Notes under the pieces: generated by a model
Seen by the model: the letters and a program-made list of their open reading frames with translations, nothing else
The model's database searches: none
What the model was told of the DNA's origin: nothing
Shown here: in pieces, positions 25,718-34,909 of the stretch
Position numbering within the stretch: the first letter of the stretch is position 1
Layout: each line of letters opens with the position of its first letter
Made by a program: the position numbers and the translations under genes
Source: Planomonospora sp. ID67723
Lineage (GTDB): Bacteria; Actinomycetota; Actinomycetes; Streptosporangiales; Streptosporangiaceae
DNA: 64,000 nt
Assembly (NCBI RefSeq): GCF_015711605.1
Contig: NZ_JABTEZ010000001.1
Coordinates: 772,001 to 836,000 of the forward strand
Direction: 5' to 3'

Positions 25718-26863
25718 TCAGCCCCCGGCGGCCGAGGCCCGCAGGGCCTGGTTGAGCGCGGAGGTCCGGGGGACGGTTCCCCAGAGCCACTCCAGCTCGG
25801 CCTCCGCCCGCCGGTCCGCCAGCCATCGGGTGAACAGCCCGCTCTCGATGTCCCGGCGCGTGGCCTGGTCCAGCTCCGCGGGCCGTACCTCCAGCACCTC
25901 GACGATCGAGGGTTCGTGCTCCAGGGGTCCGAGCAGGTCGCCCGCGCGGGCGCCGGCCGCGGCGGGCCCGAGATCCCGGCGGCGCACCCGCTCCACCCGG
26001 ACGTCGGCGCCGTGCTCCAGCACCTCGGCGGCCATCGGCGCCAGCGCGTTCGCCTCGGTTCCTCCCCGATCCGCGTCGCCCTGCCCGGGACCCGCGCCGT
26101 CCTGCGCCCGCTCCGTTCCGGGGTCGTCCTGCCCGGCGGACCCCCGGTGTGCGCCCGCGCGCCGCACGACCGCCGCGCGGGCCGCCTCGTGGTCGGCGTA
26201 CCGTGAGCGCAGCACGCACAACGCGTCCCAGCCGCCGGGATCGGCGGCGAACGCCGCCTCGACGTCCGGGCCCACCACCCGGGTGCGCAGCCGCGCGACC
26301 GCCGCCTCCCCGGCGACGACCTCCTCCAGCCGGGCCTGGTCGATGCCCCGCTCCGCCATCCACGCGCGGGTGGCCTCGGCGGTGAGCAGGCCCCGCGCCC
26401 GGCGGAAGGCGTCGACGGCCTCCTGCAGCTCGGCGGGGGACAACTCGACGGGGTCGCTCTCCAGTTCCCGGTCCACCAGGCTGGCGTTGACCAGCCGGGT
26501 CGCCGGCACCGTGTCGGTCCACAGCACCTCCAGCAGCGCCATCGCCTGCTCCATGGTGACCTCCGCCCCGTCGACGCGCAGGAGGACCTGCTCGCTGGCG
26601 TGGTGGGCACCGCGCAGCGGCCACGGCAGGGCGCGATCGGGGGCGAAGGCGAGCGACACGGTGCCGCCCTCGACCGGGATCAGCATGTCGTAGTGGACAG
26701 GACCCGCCGGGGAGTCCCGCTGCCACACCAGGCGCATCGGCACGCCGGGGTGCTCCCGCCGGAACTCGGCGGTCATCCGCCGGGCGAGGTCGGGCTCCTC
26801 GTCGCGGAGCCGGTGCAGGTGGGCCAGCACGTCGGACAGCAGGCGGCCGGAAGGCAGGGACAC
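25718..26863 (-). CDS. PpiC/SurA-like peptide maturation protein of graspetide set 2
   Basis: 381 residues, a diverged relative of the 23242 gene. It shares the N-terminal domain (GPVHYDMLIPVEGGTVSLAF), the SurA-like helical stretch (LSPAELQEAVDAFRRARGLLTAEATRAWMAERG), a parvulin-like remnant (DVRVERVRRRDLGPAAA, LEHEPSIVEVLEVRPAEL) and the ending FTRWLADRRAEAELEWLWG. It differs by a Gly/Asp/Glu-rich insertion (about 235-270) and a short C-terminal tail. The GTG start at 26863 lies three bases after the ATP-grasp stop. The catalytic residues of true parvulins are not evident, so a binding or chaperone role is likelier than isomerase activity. Confidence 0.75.
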   Translation of the reverse strand: MSLPSGRLLSDVLAHLHRLRDEEPDLARRMTAEFRREHPGVPMRLVWQRDSPAGPVHYDMLIPVEGGTVSLAFAPDRALPWPLRGAHHASEQVLLRVDGAEVTMEQAMALLEVLWTDTVPATRLVNASLVDRELESDPVELSPAELQEAVDAFRRARGLLTAEATRAWMAERGIDQARLEEVVAGEAAVARLRTRVVGPDVEAAFAADPGGWDALCVLRSRYADHEAARAAVVRRAGAHRGSAGQDDPGTERAQDGAGPGQGDADRGGTEANALAPMAAEVLEHGADVRVERVRRRDLGPAAAGARAGDLLGPLEHEPSIVEVLEVRPAELDQATRRDIESGLFTRWLADRRAEAELEWLWGTVPRTSALNQALRASAAGG

Positions 26864-26866
26864 GGG

Positions 26867-27994
26867 TCAGACTCCTCCGAGGAGAAGGTCGCAGATCGCC
26901 TCGCTGATCGGCAGACCCGTGAGGTCCTCGATCCACAACCACTGGGCATTGGGATTGATCTCCAGGAAGACGTGGCGGCCGTCGGGGGTGAGGATCAGGT
27001 CGATCGCCCCGTAGGCCAGCTCCAAGCGGTCCATCAGAACCAGGCAGAGGGCGGCCACCTCGTCGGGCAACTCGTGCGGGCGGTGCGGCGTGACCGTGGT
27101 GTCGTAGCGCCGCCAGTCGAGACCGGTCCGGTTGCTCTCCTGGGAATGGATCTCGGCGGCGAAGATCCGGCGGCCGACGACGGTGACGCGCAACTCGACC
27201 CGCTTGGACACCACCTCCTGGACGATGACCGGGCAGAAGCGCAGCCCGTCGGCGTAGGCCACATCCCTGGACGAGACCTGCTCGCACAGCCGGTGCACGA
27301 AGAGGTCGCCGCCCACGCCCTCGATGAACGGCATGTTGAGCGCTTTGGTGACGATGCGTCCGTCGTGCCGGTCGTGAAAGTCCAGGAACGTCTCCGGATC
27401 AGTGGTGATCACCGTTTCGGGTACGGCGAAGCCGAGACGGGCTGCCAGGGCGAGCTGCGCGGTCTTGTCACCGGCCCGGCGGAAGACGGACTCGCGTGCG
27501 GGCACCTGGTGGCACGGCAGGCCTTCCCACAGACCCGTCACCAGGCTCTGGCACTCCGCCGCGACGTATCCGGCCACGGCGGGGTCGGTGAGTCCGGGGT
27601 GCGGACGCGGACGGGACGGCCTGCGCCACCACAGGGCTGTGACGGTGCCGAGGTCGACGGTCCCGTCCCCCGTGCGGAGGAGGCGCCTGACCGCGCCGTC
27701 CGGCGTGTAGCCGAGTTCCACCGCGGCGGCGACGGGGAAGCTCCCGGGGTCGAAGACGGTGACGCGGGCGCCCCGGCCGGCCAGGAGTGCGGTGACGCGG
27801 TCGGCGTGCGCGTCGTCGTCACCGGTGAGGACGAGGACATGGGGCGCGGGGGGAGGGCTTCCCGGGACGGGGACCGGGGACGGAGACCGCAGGAGGGCCG
27901 GGGGCGTGGGGGACGACGGGAACGGAGGGGGAGGCGACGGTGGAGGGGTGAGCGGGGCTGAAGCCGCGGAGCGCGGAGAGGAAGGCGGGGTCAT
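26867..27994 (-). CDS. MvdC/MvdD-type ATP-grasp ligase of graspetide set 2
   Basis: 375 residues. ATG 27994 follows AAGGAAG by four bases; an upstream in-frame extension to 28132 lacks a ribosome site. Residues 1-50 form an unusual Ser/Pro-rich extension, absent from the set 1 enzyme. The core then follows: HVLVLTGDDDAHADRV, TALWWRRPSRPRPH, DKTAQLALAARLGFAVPETVIT, FIEGVGGDLFVHRL and the metal-binding LEINPN at 344-349, then AQWLWIEDLTGLPISEA. It should cross-link precursor 2, whose gene lies directly upstream. Confidence 0.9.
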   Translation of the reverse strand: MTPPSSPRSAASAPLTPPPSPPPPFPSSPTPPALLRSPSPVPVPGSPPPAPHVLVLTGDDDAHADRVTALLAGRGARVTVFDPGSFPVAAAVELGYTPDGAVRRLLRTGDGTVDLGTVTALWWRRPSRPRPHPGLTDPAVAGYVAAECQSLVTGLWEGLPCHQVPARESVFRRAGDKTAQLALAARLGFAVPETVITTDPETFLDFHDRHDGRIVTKALNMPFIEGVGGDLFVHRLCEQVSSRDVAYADGLRFCPVIVQEVVSKRVELRVTVVGRRIFAAEIHSQESNRTGLDWRRYDTTVTPHRPHELPDEVAALCLVLMDRLELAYGAIDLILTPDGRHVFLEINPNAQWLWIEDLTGLPISEAICDLLLGGV

Positions 27995-28052
27995 CGTGCT
28001 TCCTTGGTCGTGATCGGCGTGCCGGATGTCCCGGATGTCCCGGAAGACGGAT

Positions 28053-28087
28053 CCGCCCACGGGGCGGCGTCGCAACCCCGTGGGCGG
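28053..28087 (-). terminator. 12-bp stem-loop between precursor 2 and its ATP-grasp gene
   Basis: CCGCCCACGGGG (28053-28064) pairs exactly with CCCCGTGGGCGG (28076-28087), with an 11-base loop. It occupies the same relative position as the hairpin after precursor 1, which supports a shared role in setting the precursor to enzyme ratio. Confidence 0.6.
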
Positions 28088-28183
28088 TCGTGGTGGCCGG
28101 AGACTCGGCCTGCGTTCCGGCGGAGCCGCCACCGGATGCCCGGCTCCCGTCCCGGTGGCGCCGGCGCCCGCTCCGACGTGGCC

Positions 28184-28333
28184 CTACGACCAGTCGTCGT
28201 AGACGCTTCCCTTGCAGGTGGTGCGGGCCTCGTTGCGGATGCGCCCGCCGCTGACGCCGCTCAGCTCGCTCTCGTCCAGCTCGGCGCCGACGGCCGAGAT
28301 GTCGCGCAACTCGGTGCTGTGGATACCGCTCAT
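28184..28333 (-). CDS. Graspetide precursor peptide 2 (double-glycine leader)
   Basis: 49 residues. ATG 28333 is placed by AAGGAGGAG nine bases upstream. The acidic leader (ELRDISAVGAELDESELSGV) ends in S-G-G at residue 30. The 19-residue core is RIRNEARTTCKGSVYDDWS, with carboxylates Glu35, Asp46 and Asp47 and donors Thr38, Thr39, Lys41, Ser43 and Ser49. It has one cysteine, Cys40, which is unusual for this class and could offer a thiol donor. It shares no core similarity with precursor 1. Confidence 0.8.
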   Translation of the reverse strand: MSGIHSTELRDISAVGAELDESELSGVSGGRIRNEARTTCKGSVYDDWS

Positions 28334-28480
28334 GATCGCTACTCCTCCTTGGAAGGCCGGGACTTTCACCGGTGATCGTGGTGGGCACGACTTGCAGCCG
28401 TCCTGGAGGTCACTGAGATCCACGACCCGGGTCGCCGGCGTCCATCGCGGTCCGCTGGAACCGGCTGCCCGGTCGTGTGG

Positions 28481-30691
28481 TCACGGCTCGGCCCGCCCGC
28501 TCTGGACGGCGATCAGGTGCGCGTAGCGCCCGCCCCAGCGCGTCAGCTCCTCCCGTGTCCCCCACTCGATGACCCGGCCGTGCTCCATGACGAAGATCAG
28601 GTCGGCGTCCCAGATCGTGCTCAGCCGGTGGGCGATGACGATGCGGGTCCGGTCGAAGTCGCGCAGACCTGACTCGATCGCCGCCTCGGTCACCGAGTCG
28701 AGGCTGCTCGTGGCCTCGTCCAGCAGCAGGATGCGGGGGCCGGACAGCAGAGCGCGGGCCAGGGCCACACGCTGGCGCTGGCCTCCCGACAGCCCCGTCC
28801 CGTCGGTCAGCTGCGTGTCGTACCCCATGGGCATGGCGACGATCTCGTCGTGGATGCGTGCCACCCTCGCCGCCGTGGCGACCTGCTCGGCGGTGGCGTC
28901 GGGGGCGTTCAGCGCGAGGTTCTCGAAGATCGTCCCGCTGAACAGCACCGGGTCCTGCGGCACGACTCCGAACTGGCGGCGCAGCGCACCCGGATCGAAG
29001 CGGGCCGCGGGAACGCCGTCATAGAGGATCTCGCCCTCGCTCGGCTGCAGCAGTCCCAGGATGAGCCGCGCCAGCGTGCTCTTGCCCGATCCCGAGGTGC
29101 CGACGAGACCGACCTTCATCCCCGGCCGGATGGTGAGACTCACGTTGCGCACGATCCACGGACCGTGCGGGCTGTAGCGGAAACCCACGTTACGCAGCTC
29201 GACTCCGCCGGACAGCGCCGCCTCCACCGGGTCGGACGGAACCGGCTCGGGCGGGGTCTGCCAGATGTCGGCCAGCCGGTCGACATGCGGCCGGACCAGC
29301 TGCAGCGCCTGCGCCCCGTCGACGAGCGAGGCCAACGGGGCGAGCGCCGCGGCGGCCAGTGCCTGCAGAGCCAGCATCGCGCCCAGCGTCAGCTCGCCGG
29401 ACGTGACCTGCCGTACGCCCACCCACAGCAGGGCCAGCGGGGCGGTGAAGCGCACCGCGTCGAGCAGGGCGTCCCGTACCGCCTGCGCTCTGCCACTGCG
29501 CCGGACGTGCCATGCCTGGGAGGCGAGCGCCTGGGACCACCGCTGCCGGATGCGCGGTTCGGCGCCGGAGGCCTTGACGCTCTCGATGCCCCGGATGGCC
29601 TCGACGAACCTGCTCTGCACCTCCATCCGGGCATCGGTCTCGCGGTGGGCCAGATCACCGATGCGGCGGCGGGTGAGCAGCAGCAGGCCGACCTGCAGGA
29701 CGGCGAAACCGAGCAACCAGGCCCCCATCACCGGACTCCGCATGCCGACCACGATCATGTATCCCACGGCGAGCGGGCCGTCCAGCAGTGCCACGAACAC
29801 CTGGCTGGTCATGACCTCCCTGATGAGGGCGGTCCCCATCACCCGGTTGGCCAGGTCGACCGAGCCCCGCAGCGCGAAGAACCGGAACGGGGCGGCGAGC
29901 AGTCGCTCACCGGTGTCGCGCATCAGGTCCGTGTCGACCCCGGTCCGCAGGCTCACCAGCGCGAGCCCGCGCACCAGGCCGATCACCGCGTACGCCCCGA
30001 ACGCCGCCGGCACGCCAACCCCGAGCAGATCCAGCGGCGAGTGATCGCCGCCGTGGGGGAGCACCCGGTCGACGACGGTCTCGGTGATCGCCGGCAGCGC
30101 GAACCCGAACGCCTGCACCATGACACTCACGCCGAGCAGGAGGGCGACCAGGGCCCGGCGTCCGGCGAATGCGGTCCGGGTGAGCCGCCGCCACCACCGG
30201 CCCTCGGCACTCTCCGGCCGGCGCCGGAACCGGAGTCCGAGCGACCCGCGGCGCGCAGCCGCCCCGCCGTCGGAGCGGAAGCCGTCACCCGGCTCGAAGA
30301 TGATCACTACACCGGTGAAGTCGCGTGCGAACTCCTCCCGTGTGATCCGTTGCCGGCCGTTCGCCGGATCGACGATCCGGACGTGGTCGCGCTTCAGGGC
30401 TTCGACGACGACGTAGTGGTTGCCCCGCCAGTGCACGACCGCGGGCAGCGGAGCGCTCGACATCCCCTCCGCAGGTATGGAGAACGCCCGCGTGGTCAGG
30501 CCGTACCGCCGGGCGGCCCTGGTCAGGTCCAGCGCGGACATGCCGTCTCGCCCGACGCCCAGCTCGTCGCTGAGCGCCCGCAGGCCGACGCGGTACCCGT
30601 ACGCGCCGAGGATCATGGTCAGGCACGCGGCTCCGCACTCGGTGGGCGTGTGCTGGAAAACGACAGGGACTTTACGTCGATTCGGCTTCAC
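28481..30691 (-). CDS. Peptidase C39-containing ABC exporter (PCAT) serving both precursors
   Basis: 736 residues, three domains. The N-terminal C39 cysteine peptidase (1-140) has Gln13 and Cys19 in QHTPTECGAACL, His92 in GNHYVVVEA and Asp108 in VDPANGRQ, a complete catalytic set. The membrane domain (about 170-470) has about six helices. The nucleotide-binding domain has Walker A GTSGSGKST (531-539), LSGGQ (634-638) and ILLLDEA (654-660). Such proteins cut the leader after GG and export the core. The start is GTG 30691. It is the first gene of the seven-gene RiPP run, 147 bases before precursor 2. Confidence 0.94.
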   Translation of the reverse strand: MKPNRRKVPVVFQHTPTECGAACLTMILGAYGYRVGLRALSDELGVGRDGMSALDLTRAARRYGLTTRAFSIPAEGMSSAPLPAVVHWRGNHYVVVEALKRDHVRIVDPANGRQRITREEFARDFTGVVIIFEPGDGFRSDGGAAARRGSLGLRFRRRPESAEGRWWRRLTRTAFAGRRALVALLLGVSVMVQAFGFALPAITETVVDRVLPHGGDHSPLDLLGVGVPAAFGAYAVIGLVRGLALVSLRTGVDTDLMRDTGERLLAAPFRFFALRGSVDLANRVMGTALIREVMTSQVFVALLDGPLAVGYMIVVGMRSPVMGAWLLGFAVLQVGLLLLTRRRIGDLAHRETDARMEVQSRFVEAIRGIESVKASGAEPRIRQRWSQALASQAWHVRRSGRAQAVRDALLDAVRFTAPLALLWVGVRQVTSGELTLGAMLALQALAAAALAPLASLVDGAQALQLVRPHVDRLADIWQTPPEPVPSDPVEAALSGGVELRNVGFRYSPHGPWIVRNVSLTIRPGMKVGLVGTSGSGKSTLARLILGLLQPSEGEILYDGVPAARFDPGALRRQFGVVPQDPVLFSGTIFENLALNAPDATAEQVATAARVARIHDEIVAMPMGYDTQLTDGTGLSGGQRQRVALARALLSGPRILLLDEATSSLDSVTEAAIESGLRDFDRTRIVIAHRLSTIWDADLIFVMEHGRVIEWGTREELTRWGGRYAHLIAVQSGRAEP

Positions 30692-30749
30692 GTCCGCTGG
30701 AGCATCCCCGATCCGACTTGGAGATGGCTTGGATCACCGCGTCGGGGCT

Positions 30750-31853
30750 TCAGCGGAGCCGGGGCAGCACCTCGGCTCCGAGCCGCCTGATGTTCTCCAG
30801 GGTGCGGGCGTGCTCGCCGGCGCCCTCGACCATGAGGATCAGGTGGCGCAGGCCGGTCGCGGCGGCGGTGCGCTCGATCGAGGCGACGCAGTGGTCCGCC
30901 GAGCCGACCGGGTGCGTCGAACACAGAAAGTCGACATAAGCCGAAATATCACGCTGCTGCCGGGGCCGCCCGTCCACCGGCACATACCCCGCCAGGCCGG
31001 GCTCCAGCCAGCGCGGCATGCTCGCCTTCAGCTCCCGTACGGCCTGCGCCGTCGAGTCGGCCACGTACCCGACCGCCGCGGCGATGTGCCCCGCGTCTCC
31101 CGGCTCCGGAACGGCGTGCTCCGCGGCCCCCGGCCCGCCCGTGATGGCCGTGTCTCCCGGGGCCGCATCTCCCGGAGCCGTGTCTCCCGGGGCCGCGTTC
31201 CCCGGAATCGCGTTCTTCGCGGCCCGGTCCGCGTAGGCCCGGAGCATGGCGGCCTTCTCCTCATCTCCGACGTGCATCCCCAGCAGCATCGGCAGGCCCC
31301 GGTCCGCGGCCAGCGCCACGGTCTCCGGCGAGGTGCACGCCACCACCGGCCGGAGCCGGGCCGCCGGGACCACGGGCACCTCCCGGAACCGGAAGAACTC
31401 CCCGTCCGCCGAGACCGTCTGCCCGTCGTCCCGGTCCAGCGCCGCGCAGAGCAGGTCGAGGGACTCGGCGAAGCCCCGCTCGAACCGGTCGAGCCCGGTC
31501 CCGAACACCTCCAGGTCCACCCACGGCCCGCCGCGGCCCACCCCCAGCGCGAACCGCCCGCCGGAGACCCGGTCCAGGACCGCCGCCTGCTCGGCCAGGT
31601 CCACCGGGTGCCGGGTGGACAGCACGCTCACCGCCGTCCCCACCCGGATCCGGCTCGTACGGCCCAGCGCCACCCCGGCCAGGGTCGCCGCCGACGGGCA
31701 CACGCCGTACGACATGAAGTGGTGCTCGGCGATCCACGCGTCGTCGAACCCCGCCTCCTCGGCGACGGCCACCGCCTCCACCGTGTCCTGCAGCACCTGG
31801 CCCGGCGACCGCCCCGGGAACCCCGCCGCGACCAGGAAGACGCCGACGCGCAC
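30750..31853 (-). CDS. LLM-class (luciferase-like) flavin/F420-dependent oxidoreductase
   Basis: 367 residues, TIM-barrel. GTG 31853 is chosen (MRVGVFLVAAGFPG); the upstream frame is a shadow of rnhB. Family motifs: FDDAWIAEHHFM, SRIRVGTAVSVLSTRHPVDLAEQAAVLD, SGGRFALGVGRGG and ACTSPETVALAADRGLPMLLG. A Pro-Gly-Asp-Ala repeat insertion (about residues 215-250) is unusual for the family. The gene lies five bases after the rnhB stop and ends 58 bases before the RiPP exporter start. It could be read with either, but no link to the RiPP is shown. Confidence 0.87.
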   Translation of the reverse strand: MRVGVFLVAAGFPGRSPGQVLQDTVEAVAVAEEAGFDDAWIAEHHFMSYGVCPSAATLAGVALGRTSRIRVGTAVSVLSTRHPVDLAEQAAVLDRVSGGRFALGVGRGGPWVDLEVFGTGLDRFERGFAESLDLLCAALDRDDGQTVSADGEFFRFREVPVVPAARLRPVVACTSPETVALAADRGLPMLLGMHVGDEEKAAMLRAYADRAAKNAIPGNAAPGDTAPGDAAPGDTAITGGPGAAEHAVPEPGDAGHIAAAVGYVADSTAQAVRELKASMPRWLEPGLAGYVPVDGRPRQQRDISAYVDFLCSTHPVGSADHCVASIERTAAATGLRHLILMVEGAGEHARTLENIRRLGAEVLPRLR

Positions 31854-31858
31854 CGGGG

Positions 31859-32527
31859 CTACCCGAAGAGCCCGAGCTGGCCCGCGCCCGCCGTGGCGTC
31901 GCGGTGCTTCCTGAGATGGCGCCAGCGGGGCAGCTTGTCGAGATAGGACCAGGACAGGCGGTGGTGCTCGGTCGGGCCGTGCTCGGCCAGGGCGCGCTGG
32001 TGGACCGGGGAGGGATAGCCGGCATTGCTCGCGAAGCCGTACTCCTCGAAGCCGAGGGAGGCCATGTAGGCGTCGCGGCGGACCTTGGCGACCACCGAGG
32101 CGGCCGCGACGGAGACGCAGGACAGGTCGCCCTTGATCTCGCACCGGACCTGCCAGGGCGCGCCCAGGTAGTCGTGTTTGCCGTCCAGGATCACCGCGTC
32201 CGGCCTGACGGGCAGCTCCGCCAGGGCCCGGCGGGCGGCCCGGCGCAGTGCCTCGGTCATGCCGAGGGCGTCGATCTCCTCGTGGGACGCCTCGCCGTAC
32301 CCGATCCCGGTGGCCCAGGAGGTGATCTCCGGGACCATGGCGGCACGGCGGGCGGGGGTGAGCATCTTGGAGTCGGTGAGCCCGGCGGGCGGCTCCGACA
32401 GATCCGTGACCACCGCGCAGACCGCCACCGGGCCGGCCCAGGCTCCCCGCCCGACCTCGTCGATCCCGGCCACCAGCTTCGACCCGCCGCCGGACAGCAG
32501 GCGTTCGAGCGCGTACGAGGGAGGCAT
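31859..32527 (-). CDS. rnhB: Ribonuclease HII
   Basis: 222 residues, full length. It removes ribonucleotides from DNA and RNA-DNA hybrids. [16 protein letters not shown] holds the catalytic Asp23 and Glu24 and the GRG motif. Asp115 (LDGKHDYL) and Asp134 (IKGDLSC) complete the metal site, and [15 protein letters not shown] is the conserved helix. It starts at ATG 32527 and reads into the LLM gene. Confidence 0.96.
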   Translation of the reverse strand: MPPSYALERLLSGGGSKLVAGIDEVGRGAWAGPVAVCAVVTDLSEPPAGLTDSKMLTPARRAAMVPEITSWATGIGYGEASHEEIDALGMTEALRRAARRALAELPVRPDAVILDGKHDYLGAPWQVRCEIKGDLSCVSVAAASVVAKVRRDAYMASLGFEEYGFASNAGYPSPVHQRALAEHGPTEHHRLSWSYLDKLPRWRHLRKHRDATAGAGQLGLFG

Positions 32528-32567
32528 GGGCCGAAGTCTACGGCGGCGGCGCGTCCCGGGACCCGGT

Positions 32568-33539
32568 TCACCGGGCTTCCGGGACCGCAGAGCCCGCAGA
32601 GGCCGCGGGGATCGCCGACTCCAGGGCGGTGAGGTCGGCGGCGAGATAGCGGGCGGCGACGTGGATGGCCCGGAGCGTGGCGGCGACCGCGGGACGGTGC
32701 ACGCTGGAGGCGCGGGCGACGGCGTGCACGTCGCGGCCCGCCGGGCTGCCGGGGATCTCGCGGACGGCGATGCCCCGCACCCCCGCGGCCAGGGCCAGGG
32801 CGGGGACCGCCGCGATGCCCACTCCCCTGGCGACCAGGCTGAGGATCGTGCTCAGCCCCTCGAACTCCCACGGCACCGGCTGCGCCCCGCCGACGTCGGC
32901 GAGCATGCGGTCGACGGCCACCCGGGAGGGCTCCCCCTCGGGAGTGGCCATCCACGGCTCGTCGCGCAGCTCCGCCAGGTCGACCGGCGCGTCCGGCGAG
33001 GCGAGGCGGTGCCTGCGCGGCACCACGAGCACCAGCGGGTCGTGCAGCAGGGGGAAGATCCGCACGGCCGCCGAGGCGTGCATCCGGCCGTACCAGTCGT
33101 CCACCAGGGCGATGTCCGCCTCCCCCGACTGGACCTCGCGGAACCCGCGCCCCGACCGGCTCTGCATCATCCGCAGGGTCAGCGAGGTGTGCCGGCGCAG
33201 TGATCTGGCCAGCGCGGGGGCGAATGCCACGGCCGCGGTGGGGAAGGCGGTCAGGGCGACTCTGCCGGAAGGGGTGCCCGACTGGGCCGACAGGTCCGAC
33301 TCGGCGGTCTCCACCATGGCCAGAATGCGCTCGGCATGGGCGACGAGACGGCGCCCGGCGTCGGTCAGCTCGGCGCTGCGGGCTGTCCTGTCGATCAGCA
33401 CGGCCCCGGCCTCCCGCTCCAGGGCCGCCAGTTGCTGGGAGACCGCCGAAGGGCTGTAGCCCAGCGAGGCGGCGGTGGCGACGATGCTCCCCTTGCGTGC
33501 GAACTCGCAGATCAAGGCAAGACGGCGCAGATCGAGCAT
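32568..33539 (-). CDS. LysR-family transcriptional regulator
   Basis: 323 residues. The N-terminal winged helix (about 1-60) reads [37 protein letters not shown], and a periplasmic-binding-like effector domain covers about 90-295. It diverges from the aminotransferase at 33635 with 95 bases between the starts, the classic arrangement for control of the neighbour. The co-inducer is unknown. Confidence 0.92.
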   Translation of the reverse strand: MLDLRRLALICEFARKGSIVATAASLGYSPSAVSQQLAALEREAGAVLIDRTARSAELTDAGRRLVAHAERILAMVETAESDLSAQSGTPSGRVALTAFPTAAVAFAPALARSLRRHTSLTLRMMQSRSGRGFREVQSGEADIALVDDWYGRMHASAAVRIFPLLHDPLVLVVPRRHRLASPDAPVDLAELRDEPWMATPEGEPSRVAVDRMLADVGGAQPVPWEFEGLSTILSLVARGVGIAAVPALALAAGVRGIAVREIPGSPAGRDVHAVARASSVHRPAVAATLRAIHVAARYLAADLTALESAIPAASAGSAVPEAR

Positions 33540-33634
33540 CAGAGTTCCTTACGCCCACCCACACGATCCGAAGCTTGTCCTGATGCCTTGTACCCCGGAT
33601 TCTGGGAACGTTCCTAAAAGAGGGAGAAAAATCC

Positions 33635-34909
33635 ATGAACATCACGCTTTCTGCCACTTTGGCGGCAAATGAGGAGATCTCTCGAAGGCGGCGGGCGGGA
33701 GAACGGGTGCTGAACCTCGCCTTCGGCGAGGCCGGCCTGCCGGTGCACCCGGCCCTGCGCGAGCGGCTGGCCGCGGCGGCAGGAGAGAACGGGTACGGGC
33801 CGGTGGCCGGGCTTGCGGCACTGCGCGAGGCCGCGGCCGGCTACTGGCACCGCCGCGGCCTGCCCACCGACCCCGAGCTGGTGGTCTGCGGCCCCGGGAG
33901 CAAGCCCCTGCTGTACGGCCTGCTGCTCGCGATCGGCGGTGACGTCGTGCTGCCGATGCCGAGCTGGGTCAGCTACGCCGCGCAGGCCGAGCTGGCCGGG
34001 GCGCGTCCGGTGCTCGTTCCCGCACCCCCCGGCGAGGGAGGCGTGCCGGACCCCGAGCTGGTCGTCTCCGCCGTCCGGCGCGCGCGGGCCCGGGGACGCG
34101 ACGTGCGCTCGCTGCTGGTCACCCTCCCGGACAACCCCACCGGCACCCTGGCCGCCACCGGCACGGTCAAGAAGATCGCCGACGTCGCCCGCGAGCTCGA
34201 CCTGACGATCATCTCTGATGAGATCTACCGCGACCTCGTCCACGACCCCGCCTCCGACTTCCTCAGCCCCGCCGTACCGGCCCCCGAACGCACCGTCGTC
34301 ACCACCGGCCTCAGCAAGAGCCTGGCTCTGGGCGGCTGGCGGATCGGCGTGGCCCGGCTGCCCTCCGCAGAGCTGTGCACCCGGCTGCTCGCGGTGGCCA
34401 GCGAGATCTGGTCCAGCCCGGCCGCTCCCGTCCAGCACGCGGCGGCCTACGCCTACACCGAACCCGCCGAGCTGCTCGAAAGGACCGAGCGGAGCAGGCG
34501 GCTGCACGGCGCGGTGGCGCGGGCGGTGCACGCGCGGTTCGTCAGGGCCGGCGCCGTGGTGGCCGCGCCCCAGGGGGGGTTCTACCTGTATCCCGACTTC
34601 ACCGGCCTGGACTTCGCGACCTCCGGCGACCTGGCCGCCCGCCTGCTCGACCGGCACGGCGTCGCGGTGCTCCCCGGACACGTCTTCGGCGACGACCCCG
34701 CGGGGCTCCGGGTGCGGGTGGCCACCAGTCTCCTGTACGGCGAGACGGACGAGCGGCGGCTCGCCGCCCTGGACGCCGCCGACCCCCTCTCACTGCCGTG
34801 GATCTCGGCCTCGCTCGACCATCTGGGCGACGCTCTCGGCCGCCTGAGCACCGGCTCCGACGCCGGCCGCGGCCGGGGACGGACCGCCTCCGCGAGCACC
34901 GCCGCGTGA
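33635..34909 (+). CDS. PLP-dependent aminotransferase class I/II
   Basis: 424 residues, fold type I. The Schiff-base Lys lies in TTGLSKSLALGGWRIG, with the conserved NPTG (DNPTGTLAAT), the SDEIYRDL aspartate that contacts the pyridine nitrogen, and a C-terminal Arg segment (LRVRVATSLLYGETDERR). AGAGGGAGAAA gives a strong ribosome site before ATG 33635. It probably handles an amino acid or 2-oxo acid. Regulation by the divergent LysR gene is likely. A 40-residue Arg/Gly-rich tail is atypical. Confidence 0.9.
   Translation: MNITLSATLAANEEISRRRRAGERVLNLAFGEAGLPVHPALRERLAAAAGENGYGPVAGLAALREAAAGYWHRRGLPTDPELVVCGPGSKPLLYGLLLAIGGDVVLPMPSWVSYAAQAELAGARPVLVPAPPGEGGVPDPELVVSAVRRARARGRDVRSLLVTLPDNPTGTLAATGTVKKIADVARELDLTIISDEIYRDLVHDPASDFLSPAVPAPERTVVTTGLSKSLALGGWRIGVARLPSAELCTRLLAVASEIWSSPAAPVQHAAAYAYTEPAELLERTERSRRLHGAVARAVHARFVRAGAVVAAPQGGFYLYPDFTGLDFATSGDLAARLLDRHGVAVLPGHVFGDDPAGLRVRVATSLLYGETDERRLAALDAADPLSLPWISASLDHLGDALGRLSTGSDAGRGRGRTASASTAA

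Noticed and set aside
25329-27287. 652-codon minus-strand frame across the RiPP locus
   Set aside because: It runs out of frame through the PpiC-like 2 gene and part of ATP-grasp 2 and has no domain of its own.
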